Shown here in pieces: positions 53,267 through 63,000 of a stretch of DNA of 64,000 nt (positions are counted from its first letter, which is position 1; each line of letters starts with the position of its first letter). This stretch comes from CAWIOX01 sp963837775 (lineage in GTDB: Bacteria; Pseudomonadota; Gammaproteobacteria; Burkholderiales; Burkholderiaceae_D): positions 1-64,000 of the forward strand of contig CAWIOX010000010.1 of the NCBI GenBank assembly GCA_963837775.1. The letters are read 5' to 3'. Under the pieces are notes generated by a model. It was given only the letters and a program-made list of their open reading frames with translations. It had not been told where the DNA came from and made no database searches. Both the position numbers and the translations under genes were made by a program.

Positions 53267-54893
53267 TCAGGCGTCGAGCCAGACGTGCTCGGCAGAACGT
53301 ATAGCCCATGAGGCCGCCGATCGGATGCGAGCCGTAGCCTTTGAGCTTGTTGCTGAAGCCGTCGAGCGAGTGGATGAACATCGGAATCCCGACGCCACAG
53401 CCTTCATGCACCAGTCACCTGCATGTCGGCATACATCTGCTTGCGCTTGGCTTCATTGGTTTCGCCGCGCGCCGCATCCAGCAACTGGTCGAACTTCTCG
53501 TTTTTCCAGCCCGACACGTTCGTCGGCGAATTGGACTTGTAGAACAGCGTGAACATCAGGTCGACCGTCGGGCGTGGATTGATGTTGCCGAAGGACAGCG
53601 GATGCTTGGCCCAGTGGTTCGACCAGTAGCCGTCCGCCGGCATGCGCTTGATGTCCAGGTTCAGGCCAATCTTCTGCGCTGTCAATTGCATGATCTGCGC
53701 CATCTCGACCGAACCGGTAGCGGCCGTCGATGCTACGAGGGGCAGGGTCATGCCGGCCATGCCGGATTTCTGCAGGTGGAACTTGGCCTTGTCCAGGTCG
53801 AGCGCGCGTTGCGGCAAGCCGGCAAAGTAGAAACGGCTTGAGGGCTGGACCGGCTGGTCGTTGGCGATGGTGCCGTAACCGCGCATGGACACCTTGCGGA
53901 TCTGTTCGCGGTCCAGCATGTATTTCATCGCCAGCACGAAATTCGGATTCTTCACCGGACCGAGATTGTCGCGCATGATGATGTCGGTGTAATGGCCGGT
54001 CTTCGATTCGAACAGCGTGCAGCCGGACTGCGGCCGTAAAGCTCGCCGCCGAGCGCGGGTTGATGCCATTGATCAGATGCACATCGCCCGACAGCAGCGC
54101 ATTCATGCGCGCGGCCTCATCGGGAATCGAGAAGTATTCGATCTCATCGAGGTAGGGCTTGCCCGGCTTCCAGTAGTCTTCGTTGCGTACGCTGATCGAG
54201 CGCACGCCCGGCCGGAATTCCTTGCACTTGTACGGACCGGTGCCGATCGCAGTGGAGAAATCGGTCGTGCCGTCCTTGATGATCGAGAAATGGGTAGTGC
54301 CCAGCAGTGCCGGCAGGTCAACATTCGCTGAATTCAGCTTGATCTGGAGTTCGTTCGGGCCGGTCGCCTTGATTTCCTCGAACTCTTCGGCCACCGCCTT
54401 GACTTTGGATGCGGTGGCAGGATTCTTGTGGCGCAGTCAGGGAATACACCACGTCGGCCGAGGTCAGCGGCTTGCCGTCATGGAAGCGCACATCCTTGCG
54501 CAGCTTGATGGTCCACAGCGCCCCGTCCTTGGTGCTGACCGATTCGGCCAGCGCCATCTGCGGGGTGAGCTTGGTGTCGATGGTGGTCAGGCAGTTGTAG
54601 AACATGAAGTGGCGCACGTAGTCGGCAATGTTGCCGCCCTTGGCCGGATCGAGCGTGTCTGCGGTGGACCCTGCGCCGACGGCGACGCGGATCTTGCCGC
54701 CCTTCTTCGGGGTCTGGGCAAAGGCGGTGCCGGCGTGCGTGAGCAAGCCGCCGGCGGTGGAGGCAAGCATGCCGCCCGCCAGAAGAGTGCGCATCACATC
54801 GCGGCGCGAGACGCCGCGTTTGATGTCATCGACGATGCGGTCGGTGAGCTCGGAATGCTGCGGGTTGACGATGTCGAATTTCTTGTCGCTCAT
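53267..54893 (-). pseudogene. Dipeptide-type ABC binding protein, paralogue with four frameshifts
   Basis: A close relative of the protein at 40516-42138, with the same Tat leader (SRRDVMRTLLAGGMLASTAGG) and nearly all later blocks. Comparison with that copy locates insertions near 54437 (CGCAG-T-CAGG), about 54030, 53413 (CACCA-G-TCACC) and about 53291 (CGGC-A-GAACG). All are single-base or very small. Its position before the permeases shows it is the transporter's own binding protein. Either it is newly inactivated, with the intact paralogue supplying the function, or these are sequence errors. Confidence 0.88.
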
Positions 54894-54995
54894 GTTTGTC
54901 TCCTCAAGAGTCTTGAATTGAATATTCCTGAAATATCTTTATTACTGACGTTGTTTTCCATCACTACCAGATTGCGTCGATCCAAGCCTTTCCGA

Positions 54996-56274
54996 TCAAT
55001 GCAACCAGTCCTGCAACCGATAATAGGCGCCTACGATCGGCAAAAACCAGGGCTTGCCGAAATGCCCGGGGATCGCCGGCCACGCCAGCTCCCGCCATGG
55101 ATTCAGTTCGGGGCGGCCGGCCATCACATCGGCCATCACCTGCCCCATGTGCACGGACATCTGCACGCCATGTCCGCTGTATCCCGTCGAGTAGTACATT
55201 CCGCGATGCTCGCCCGCACGCGGCAGAGCGATCCGCCGTCATGTCGACCAGTCCGCCCCAGCAGTAGTCGATGCCCACGCCGCGCAGCTCCGGGAAGAAC
55301 TCTTCCATCGCGGCGCGCAGGATGTGCCCGCTCTTCTGGTCGGAGCGTGGATTGGACATCGCAAAACGCGCGCGCCCGCCGAAGATCAAACGATTGTCCG
55401 GCGAGAGGCGGAAGTAGTTGCCGATGTTCTTCGAGGTAACGTAGTTGCGGCGTTGCGGCAGCAGGCGATCGAGCAAGGCATTGTCCAGCGGTTCGGTACC
55501 GATGATGAAACTGCCCACCGAGATCATGCGGCGGCGGAAATAAGAGAACGGACCCGTGCGGGAATTTCCCGTGGCCAGCAGCACTTGTTTGGCATCGAGG
55601 GTACCGCGAGCGCTGGTGACGCGGAAGCCGCCATCGGAAAGGCGCTCCAGCCCGGTTACCGGCGCATTTTCAACAACACGTGCTCCGTTTCGGGCAGCGG
55701 CCTCTGCCAGCCCTACGCCAAACTTGCCTACGTGCAGCTGCGCACTGGCTTTCTGCAGCAGCCCGCCAAAGAATTTGTCGGAACCGATTTCAGACCGGAT
55801 GCGGGCCGCCGGCACCATCTCGGCATGCGGGTCGACCTCGCGGCGCAGCAGGTCGCAGGCGCGCGCCAGCTTGTCGTAGTGCTCAGGCTTGGCGGCCAGC
55901 TTGAGCTTGCCGACACGCTTGAAGTCGCAGGCGATGCTCTCCTGCTCGACCAGCGCCTCGACCGTATGGAACGCCGCGTCGTAAGCCTGGTAGAAGGCGC
56001 GTGCCTTCTCCACGCCGAGACGCCCGGCGAGCGCGCCGAAATCATGCGCTGTGCCGCTGCTGCAGTGGCCGCCATTGCGGCCGGACGCCTCGCCCACGAC
56101 GCGGCCCGCTTCGAGCACGACCACGGAGGCGCCGCGCTTGGCCAGCGCGAGTGCTGCCGACAAGCCGGTAAAGCCCGCCCCGACTACAACGACATCGGCA
56201 CGTCCTGATACCGGTCCTTGCGCACCGCTGGTGAAGGCAGGTGCGGTATCTAGCCAATAGGATTCCAGTTTCAT
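54996..56274 (-). pseudogene. PuuB-like FAD oxidase (gamma-glutamylputrescine-oxidase family), one frameshift
   Basis: About 425 residues: an N-terminal SYWLDTAPAFTS, the FAD motif VVVVGAGFTGLSAALALAKR, EASGRNGGHCSSGTAHDFGA, GLLQKASAQLHVGKFGVGLA, NYFRLSPDNRLIFGGRARFA and, after a slip near 55225, MYYSTGYSGHGVQMSVHMGQ with RELAWPAIPGHFG. The family oxidises the amino group of gamma-glutamylputrescine or related amines to aldehydes, with an aldehyde dehydrogenase as partner. One lies at 57327. It lies upstream of the binding-protein gene on the same strand. Confidence 0.88.
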
Positions 56275-56320
56275 CGCTGCGTCCTGTCTTGGTGGCTTTC
56301 CGGGTTCATGGGCATCGTGC

Positions 56321-56993
56321 TTACAGACCGACCAGAGCCGGCAGGCCGCTCAGGTCCTTCATTTCGTGGGCGCCCCAGACCGGCCAGCTCGGCTCGTGGC
56401 CGCGCGCGATGAACGCCCTGTTCTTGATGCCGATGTCGTCCGCCGACAGGTGGTCGTAGCGATAGCTCGACGACACATGCAGGATGTCTTCCGGGTTGCA
56501 GCCCAACTGATCGATCATGTATTCGAAGGCCTGCAGACGCGGCTTGTAGGCTTGCGCTTGCTGCGCGGTGTAGACGCGGTGGAACGGCGCACCCAGCTTC
56601 TCGACGCTGTACTGGATCTGCTCATCCATCGCGTTGGAGAGAATCACCAGCTTGTATTCCTTGGCCAGCTTGGCCAGCGCAGTCGGGAACGTCCGGCCAC
56701 GGATTCCAGGTCGGCACGGCTTTGTAAAACTCCAGGCCTTCATTGTCGCGGCATTCGACACCCAGCGGCGGCAGGTGCGCTCGACGGAATTGCACAGGAT
56801 CTCGTCGTACGGCCTCCAGTCGCCCATCACCTCATCCAGGCGATAGCTGCGCGAAGTCGGTCGTGAACTGCGGCATCTTCTCGGGAGAGACGCGGTCGGC
56901 GAACAGCTTTTCCATCGTCTCCTTCATCTGGAAGTTGATCAGCGTTCCGTAGCAATCGAAGGAGATGTATTTCGGCCTCAAGTTGGTAGTCAT
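56321..56993 (-). pseudogene. HAD hydrolase, haloacid-dehalogenase type II, three frameshifts
   Basis: Paralogue of 38898-39611. Pieces: LRPKYISFDCYGTLINFQMK (nucleophile Asp), YRLDEVMGDWRPYDEILCNS, AVPTWNPWPDV, LAKLAKEYKLVILSNAMDEQ, AQAYKPRLQAFEYMIDQLGC and EDILHVSSSYRYDHLSADDI. Frame changes fall near 56850, 56765 and 56692; two are compensating. Its gene order (HAD after an aldehyde dehydrogenase and before an FAD oxidase) suggests a metabolic or damage-control role in amine oxidation. Confidence 0.85.
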
Positions 56994-57193
56994 GGTTCAG
57001 GTTCCTTTGTTTGACAATTTCGTGCCTACGGCGTCGCTACATCCGGTCGGCGGCTCTGTTTTTGGAAGCACGTTCACGCTTGCAATTTGCGCTCTTCGGA
57101 ACGTCGTCTTCTGTGAGTATTACATCACGCGCGCCCTGCCTGAATGTCTCGTTTAGACGCTGCCCAAACACTGAATCGGCGGTATTTTGGGTG

Positions 57194-57218
57194 GTGCGCA
57201 GCATAATTTGCTGCGCAC
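57194..57218. promoter_or_regulatory. Perfect 10-base palindrome in a 333-base gap
   Basis: GTGCGCAGCA and TGCTGCGCAC flank TAATT between the aldehyde dehydrogenase stop and the HAD start. It could be an operator for the HAD-oxidase unit or a terminator without T-run. The rest of the gap (56994-57326) holds no gene. Confidence 0.5.
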
Positions 57219-57326
57219 AAAATCGACTGTTTCAGCGGCTGTGTCAGCACGGCCGCAGCGATCCGCTTTCCGCCCTCAACGCGGGTGAAAATGCTCTCAC
57301 CAGCAGACCATGCCGACGCACGCATC

Positions 57327-58812
57327 TCAGGCTTCCTTCGCAAAATCAACGAGCACGCTCTTGAAGCGCAGGTTTGCCTCGTACGCCTGGCGACCGAGGT
57401 CCTTGCCGATGCCGGAGCGTTTGTAGCCGCCGGTCGGAATCACGAAGTCCGAGGTGCGGCCGTAACGGTTGATCCATACAGTGCCGGCCTCGATGCCGCG
57501 CGCCATGCGCAATGCACGGCCGATGTCGGCGGTGTGGATGCCGGCTGCCAGGCCATAGTCCGGATGGTCGGCCAGCACCAGCGCCTCATCCTCATCATCG
57601 AAGACCTGCACCGTCATCACCGGCCCGAAAATTTCGGTTTTTACCGCTTCCATGCGATGGTCGACATTGGTCAGGATGGTCGGCTGGTAGAACGCACCAT
57701 CGGTCCCGGTCGATACGCGCCGGCCGCCGGCGACAAGCTGGCCGCCGTCGGCTACCGTGCGCTGCACGATGCCGTCTATCCGCTCCATTTCCCGCTTCGA
57801 AATGATCGGGCACAAGCTAGTGTCAGCTTCCCAGGTATTGCCCGCCTTGAGCTCCGCAAAAATTGCGGAAAGACGCTCGATGAACCGGTCGGCAATCGCG
57901 CGCTGCACGATCAGGCGCGAACCGGCCACGCACACTTGGCCGGCATTGATCGTGATGGCACGGGCGACGGTGCGGGCCGTCTTTTCCAAATCGGGCACAT
58001 CGGCGAACACAAGCTGTGGGCTCTTGCCGCCCAGTTCCAGCGTCACCGACTTGGTGCCGTTTTCCGCGCATGCCGCCATGATGGCTGCGCCGGTTTTGGT
58101 GGAGCCGGTGAAGGTGACTTTCGAAATCCGGGGATGGCGGCACAGAGGCATCGCCGGTCACGCGGCCATCACCCTGCACGATGTTGAAGATCCCCGCCGG
58201 CATGCCGGCCTCGATCGCCAGTTCGGCAATGCGCAGCACGCTGAACGGCGTCATCTCGGATGGCTTGAGGACGACGGCATTTCCTGCTGCCAATGCCGGC
58301 GCCACTTTCCACGATGCCATCACCAGCGGCAAGTTCCAGGGCGCGATGGCGGCGATGACGCCGTAAGGTTCGGCGATGGTCATGCCGAGATGGTCGGTGC
58401 GCGTCGGCGCGACGTCGCCACCGATCTTGTCCGCCCACTCCGCAAAGAAGCGGATGCCGTCCGCGGTGAACGGCACATCCCAGCTTGCGACATCCTTGAC
58501 CGGCCGCGTCGAACCGACCGCCTCAAGCTGGGCCAGGGTCTTCACATCGGCATCGATCAGATCCGCCCAGCGGCGCAGGATGCGCGCACGGTCACGTGGC
58601 GCGCAGCGTGCCCAGTCGCTGGTCTTGAAGGCGCGCCAGGAATCCTGCACCGCCTGGTCGACGATATCCGCATCCGCCACCGGCAGGCCGGCATAAACTT
58701 TGCCATCGGAGGGGCGTCTCACATCGAGCGTATCCGCCCTGCCCTCCACATAACGTCCGCCGATAAAATGTGCACTGCGGACCACCACCTGATCCGGGTC
58801 GAAGCTTTTCAT
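57327..58812 (-). pseudogene. NAD(P)-dependent aldehyde dehydrogenase (PuuC/BADH-like), one frameshift
   Basis: About 495 residues: HFIGGRYVEGRADTLDVRRP, IAAIAPWNLPLVMASWKVAP, VVLKPSEMTPFSVLRIAELA, a slip near 58150, then VTFTGSTKTGAAIMAACAE, TLELGGKSPQLVFAD (general base Glu), GQVCVAGSRLIVQRA (catalytic Cys) and EIFGPVMTVQVFDDEDEALV. It oxidises aminoaldehydes to acids. Comparison with the paralogue at the right end of the window shows one extra base at the slip. It precedes the HAD and FAD-oxidase genes on the same strand, fitting amine to aldehyde to acid conversion. Confidence 0.9.
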
Positions 58813-59128
58813 CACCAATCCTTTCAATGTATGCGAACAGGACCGGCTCGAGGATTTTTGCCAGCCCGACTGACTTTGACTAAATTGTAAGTTCGCTCCC
58901 CAAGCATTTTCTGCGGTCTCGCCCACCCTGGACGGCACAAGCTTTCGTTCTGAGGCAGCAGACGGCTGATCGTTTCGAATTGCATTTACCCCGTCGTCAA
59001 GCGCTCTTGCGTGTGGCAGGATGGTGCCGATTTGATGAGTCTCGTGAGCACGAAACGCAATCCGAAACCAGCGCAAAAGCAACGCCGCTTTTGTTGCTGC
59101 AGCAGCCAAGGCAGATGAGGAGCAAAGC
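58813..59128. promoter_or_regulatory. Divergent intergenic region between aldehyde dehydrogenase and GNAT operons
   Basis: 316 bases without a gene. It must hold the promoters of both divergent units. GAGGAGCAAAGC precedes the GNAT ATG. I see no clear long palindrome. Confidence 0.4.
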
Positions 59129-59992
59129 ATGAAAGATCGAAAGGCGAACAACGCCATCCAATACCGCAGGATGACGGCGGATGACTTGCCGGCGGCGCAC
59201 AAGCTATCGCTGTCGGTGCTATGGCCGCACCGCCTGGAAGACTGGAAGTTCATTCATGAACTGGGCGAAGGCATCGTCGCCGAAGACGAATCCGGCATCA
59301 TCGGCACGATGATGTGCTGGGTCCATGGACCCGACTTTGCGTCGCTGGGCATGATGATCATCGCGCCGGCGTATCAGCGCACCGGCGTCGGACGCGAACT
59401 TGCTTCCCGCATCCTGAAGCAAGTCGGCGATCGCACGCTGCTGCTGCATGCCACGGCAGGCGGCGTGAAATTTTGTGAAAGTTTCGGCTTCGAGCAGACC
59501 GGCTGGGTCCACCAGCATCAGGGCAGCGTCTTCCGCACACCGTTCGTGCCGCTCGGCGCGGGCGAACGGATCCGGCCCATCAGTCCCCGGGATGAACCCG
59601 CGCTCGCCGACATGTCCAGGCGTGCCGTCGGCATGCCGCGCGCAACCGTGCTCAAGCATCTGATGGACGTAGCGAACATCGTCGCCATCGATCGCTACGG
59701 CGAACTGGTCGGCTTCGCGGCGCTGCGCAAGTTCGGACACGGCTATGTGATCGGTCCGGTCGTCGCGCCCGATGTCGAACGTGCCAAGGCCTTGATCGCG
59801 CACTGGGCAGGCACACATGCCGGCTCCTTCGTCCGTCTCGACGTACCCGGCAGCAGCGGCCTCAGCCCGTGGCTCACCGAGATGGGGTTGGTCCAGGCCG
59901 AAGCAACGGTGCACACAATGGCACGAGGCGAACCGCCGCGGCCTGACCCCTCGGTCACGCGCTTTGCGCTGCTCAGCCAGTCGATCGGCTAG
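59129..59992 (+). CDS. GNAT acetyltransferase with C-terminal Acetyltransf_18-like domain, first of a tandem pair
   Basis: 287 residues. The N-terminal GNAT has LSVLWPHRLEDWKFIHELGE, MMIIAPAYQRTGVGRELASR (acetyl-CoA loop) and GGVKFCESFGFEQTGWVHQH. The C-terminal half (MSRRAVGMPRATVLKHLMDV, LRKFGHGYVIGPVVAPDVER) is the second GNAT-like domain of this group. Such proteins probably acetylate amines or amino acids. An identical-architecture gene follows 124 bases later and a PLP enzyme after that, suggesting an acetylated intermediate or detoxification of the island's substrate. Confidence 0.85.
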   Translation: MKDRKANNAIQYRRMTADDLPAAHKLSLSVLWPHRLEDWKFIHELGEGIVAEDESGIIGTMMCWVHGPDFASLGMMIIAPAYQRTGVGRELASRILKQVGDRTLLLHATAGGVKFCESFGFEQTGWVHQHQGSVFRTPFVPLGAGERIRPISPRDEPALADMSRRAVGMPRATVLKHLMDVANIVAIDRYGELVGFAALRKFGHGYVIGPVVAPDVERAKALIAHWAGTHAGSFVRLDVPGSSGLSPWLTEMGLVQAEATVHTMARGEPPRPDPSVTRFALLSQSIG

Positions 59993-60116
59993 TTGAAATC
60001 TCACGGTGGGCAGGAAGCACGCCCGCCCCATGTTCAGACACTGCTTCCCGGTGGGTCCGCTACGCCCCTTCGTCGCCGGGACAGACGACTAATACCGGAA
60101 AACACAGGAAAACACC

Positions 60117-60978
60117 ATGACAATCCAGACTACCAATACCGCAATCACTTACCGCCGAATGAACGAGAACGACTTGTCCGCAGCACTTGCGCTGTCGCAG
60201 GCTGTGCGCTGGCCACATCGTCTCGAAGATTGGCAATTCACCCTTCGCCTGGGCAGCGGCTTTGTTGCGGAGGAAGGCGGCGCAGTGATCGGCACCGGCC
60301 TGTACTGGAAGCAGGGAGACCGGCATGGGTCGCTGGGCATGATCATCGTTTCGCCGGAACATCAGGGCAAGGGCATCGGCCGCGAATTGATGAACCTGGT
60401 GCTGGAAGAACTTGGCAAGCGCTGCACACTGCTCATCGCCACGCCGGCCGGGCAGCCGCTCTATGAACGCCTCGGTTTCGCAGCGACGGGCGCCATCCAC
60501 CAGCACCAGGGCATGATGGCTGCCGTCGCGCCCGTTACACTCGCTGCCGGGGAAAGCATCCGCCTGGCTGAACCGGGCGACATCGCAAAAATCATCGAAC
60601 TTGCGAACCGCGCCACCGGCATGTCGCGCGACGAGTTGCTGAAACAGCTGCTCTCGATGGCGGAGGGTGTCGTGCTCGAACGCAATGGCGAACTTGCCGG
60701 CTTCTCCATCATGCGCCGCTTCGGCCGCGGCCATGCGATCGGACCAGTGCGTTGCCACCGACAGCGAACATGCCAAGGCACTGATCGCGTACTGGTCGAG
60801 CGCTTACGCTGGTTCATTCGTGCGCATCGATGTCACGGGAACAAGCGGTTTGGGCACCTGGCTCACGGAAGCGGGACTGGTTCAAGTCGATACCGGGGTG
60901 GCCATGGCACGTAACGGCGTGCCGCCGCAGGATGAAACCGTCAAGCAGTTTGCCATCGTCAACCAGGCGCTCTGCTGA
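60117..60978 (+). pseudogene. GNAT acetyltransferase, second of tandem pair, one frameshift
   Basis: The paralogue of the preceding gene: ITYRRMNENDLSAALALSQA, VRWPHRLEDWQFTLRLGSGF, MIIVSPEHQGKGIGRELMNL, LYERLGFAATGAIHQHQG and MRRFGRGHAIGPV. Near 60752 the frame slips; comparison with the first copy (GPVVAPDVERAKA against GPV-VATDSEHAKA) shows one extra base in CCAGTGCGTT. The C-terminus (YAGSFVRIDVTGTSGLGTWL) is otherwise complete. Confidence 0.85.
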
Positions 60979-61037
60979 CGCATGAGGACATATGTGCCAA
61001 TCCCATCAATAGATCGAAACACATAGAGGAATCACCC

Positions 61038-62210
61038 ATGTCGAGCAGCCATATCACCGATGAAAATTTCTGGGAACACATTCGCGAAGCTTATCCCAAG
61101 CAACAACCGTTAATGAACCTAAACAATGCGGCGGTCAGTCCGCCACCGCTTGTCGTCGAACAGGCAATGATCGACGCCTATCGTCTGATCAGCCAGAATC
61201 CGGACGTCAACATGTGGAGCAAGCTCGACGCCGCGCTGCCGTCGATCAAGCAGCAACTCGCGGCATTGGCCGACTGCAGTCCAGATGAGATCGCGTTGAA
61301 CCGAAACTCCTCGGAAGGCCTGTCCACGGCCATCTTCGGCATACCGCTGAATGCGGGTGATCAGGTACTGGTTTCGGCGTGGGATTATCCGAGCGTGCGC
61401 GCCGCATGGCTGCAGCGCCAGCAACGGGAAGGCATCGAGGTCGTGTCCGTCGATTTCGACCTGATGGCCAGCGACGACGCCGTCTTCAATGCATATGAAG
61501 AGGCGATCACGCCGCGCACTCGGGTCATGCAATTGACCCATATGTTCCACTGGACCGGGCGTGTCATACCGGCCAAGCGGCTCTGCCAGTTGGCCCGGTC
61601 TCGCGATATCGTCACGGTCGTGGATGGCGCCCAGACATTCGCGCAGATGCCGGTCAGCTTCCGCGACCTCGACTGCGACTTCTTCATCACCAGCCTCCAC
61701 AAGTGGCTGGGCGCGCCGGTCGGCAACGGCATGCTGATCGTGAAGCAAAGCCGGATCGACAGCACCTGGCCATTACTGGCGCCGTTCGATCCACCGCCAT
61801 TGGGGATCGACAAGTTCGATCACTGGAATCTCGGCACCTACAATTCGGCGGTGCAGGCGGGGATCGCGCCGGCGATCCGGTTTCATGAAGAGATTGGTGT
61901 CCGAAAGATCCATGCGCGATTGCAGGAATTGACCCGCTACTGGATCAACCTTGCGGGCGATATTTCTGGTTTCAGGCTGCACACGCCGCTGGATTCGGAA
62001 GAACTGGGCGCAGTGAGCCTGTTCTCCATCGATGGCATGGATTCGAAGAAAATCGAGCAGGAACTGCGGCAAACCCATCGAGTGCATGTGAAATATCGCC
62101 AGGTCCGGGAGGTCGCAGGACTTCGCGTATCACCGCATCTCTATATGCTGAAAAGCGATCTTGACATCTTTGTCGATGCGCTCAGGCAGGTGGTCAAAAA
62201 GCAAGGCTAG
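61038..62210 (+). CDS. Class V aminotransferase-fold PLP enzyme (isopenicillin-N-epimerase/cysteine-desulfurase-like)
   Basis: 390 residues. NLNNAAVSPPPLVVEQAM opens the fold; ALNRNSSEGLSTAIFGIPLN, VSAWDYPSVRAAWLQRQQRE, THMFHWTGRVIPAKRLCQLA, VVDGAQTFAQMPVSF (PLP Asp/Gln region) and FFITSLHKWLGAPVGNGMLI (Schiff-base Lys in HKWLG) mark it. The reaction (transamination, epimerisation, C-S or C-N lyase) cannot be told. It starts 60 bases after the second GNAT gene and is last in that plus-strand unit; a GC-rich stem-loop follows. Confidence 0.88.
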   Translation: MSSSHITDENFWEHIREAYPKQQPLMNLNNAAVSPPPLVVEQAMIDAYRLISQNPDVNMWSKLDAALPSIKQQLAALADCSPDEIALNRNSSEGLSTAIFGIPLNAGDQVLVSAWDYPSVRAAWLQRQQREGIEVVSVDFDLMASDDAVFNAYEEAITPRTRVMQLTHMFHWTGRVIPAKRLCQLARSRDIVTVVDGAQTFAQMPVSFRDLDCDFFITSLHKWLGAPVGNGMLIVKQSRIDSTWPLLAPFDPPPLGIDKFDHWNLGTYNSAVQAGIAPAIRFHEEIGVRKIHARLQELTRYWINLAGDISGFRLHTPLDSEELGAVSLFSIDGMDSKKIEQELRQTHRVHVKYRQVREVAGLRVSPHLYMLKSDLDIFVDALRQVVKKQG

Positions 62211-62215
62211 GGTCA

Positions 62216-62245
62216 GCCCGCCGACGGTATGACCCACCGGCGGGC
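62216..62245 (+). terminator. GC-rich stem-loop after the aminotransferase gene
   Basis: GCCCGCCG (62216-62223) pairs with CGGCGGGC (62238-62245) around a 14-base loop, six bases after the stop codon. No T-run follows, so termination is likely but not certain. Confidence 0.55.
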
Positions 62246-62288
62246 GCTAGATCCGGCGCTCGCCGGACCGCAGGGTGGCCAGGTTCAC

Positions 62289-62570
62289 TTACTCCGGTCG
62301 ATCGACGATTGCCTCCGCCAGAGGACGCGGCCTCGTCAAGTTCTCCGGGCGCAGGATCTTGTCCAGCTCGCGCTTGCTGAGCAGCCCTCTGGCAAGCACG
62401 AGATCGAGAATGGCGCTCCCACTCTCGAGCGCTTCCTTCGCAATCGCCGTGGCATTGCTGTAGCCGATACACGGATTTAGCGCGGTGATAATTCTGATGG
62501 AGCGCTCCACGCCCAGCCGCATCTGCTCGCAATTGGCCGTAATCCCGCTCACGCGCTTGCAGGAGTTTTG
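62289..62570 (-). pseudogene. aspA: Aspartate ammonia-lyase, C-terminal fragment
   Basis: The minus frame reads CKRVSGITANCEQMRLGVER, ITALNPCIGYSNATAIAKEA, LARGLLSKRELDKILRPENL and the stop. This is the C-terminal tail of aspartase/fumarase-superfamily enzymes of the aspartase branch. About 90 of 470 residues remain. It is cut at about 62570, where transposon sequence begins. Confidence 0.85.
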
Positions 62571-62614
62571 CAGTTGGGTAGACTACTGCGTTTGGAAACA
62601 GAGGGCTAACCGAG

Positions 62615-62770
62615 ATGCTGAACACCAAAGGAATGCGATTTCCGATCGACGTTATTCTGGTGTGCATCCGCTGGTATGCGGCATATCCATTGAGCTACCG
62701 GCATCTGGAGGAGATGATGCAAGAGCGCGGTGTGTTTGTCGACCATCCCACCCTTCCGCACCCGCCATGA
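62615..62770 (+). pseudogene. IS6-family transposase, N-terminal fragment
   Basis: The plus frame MLNTKGMRFPIDVILVCIRW, YAAYPLSYRHLEEMMQERG and VFVDHPT is the start of an IS6-type transposase (helix-turn-helix before the DDE core), ending at a stop after 51 codons. It abuts the broken aspA. Bases 62771-63000 hold nothing I can assign. Confidence 0.85.
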
Positions 62771-63000
62771 TCGCGCACAGCGCGATCACAAGGATATCGA
62801 CGAGCGCGTGATCACATCAGCCAGTGACGCGCGGATCGTCAATGCCTCTCAGTCGTTGTACCAGGACCATGCCAGAATTCATGTCTGCTCCCGAATCAAA
62901 ATCAAGAGTAAACCCGATTTCCCGTTTGTTTACAATGCTCTGTGGCAACTCATTGTTTGTTAACGACTTTTAACGCTCCGGCCCTGAGCCCGGGTTGCGC

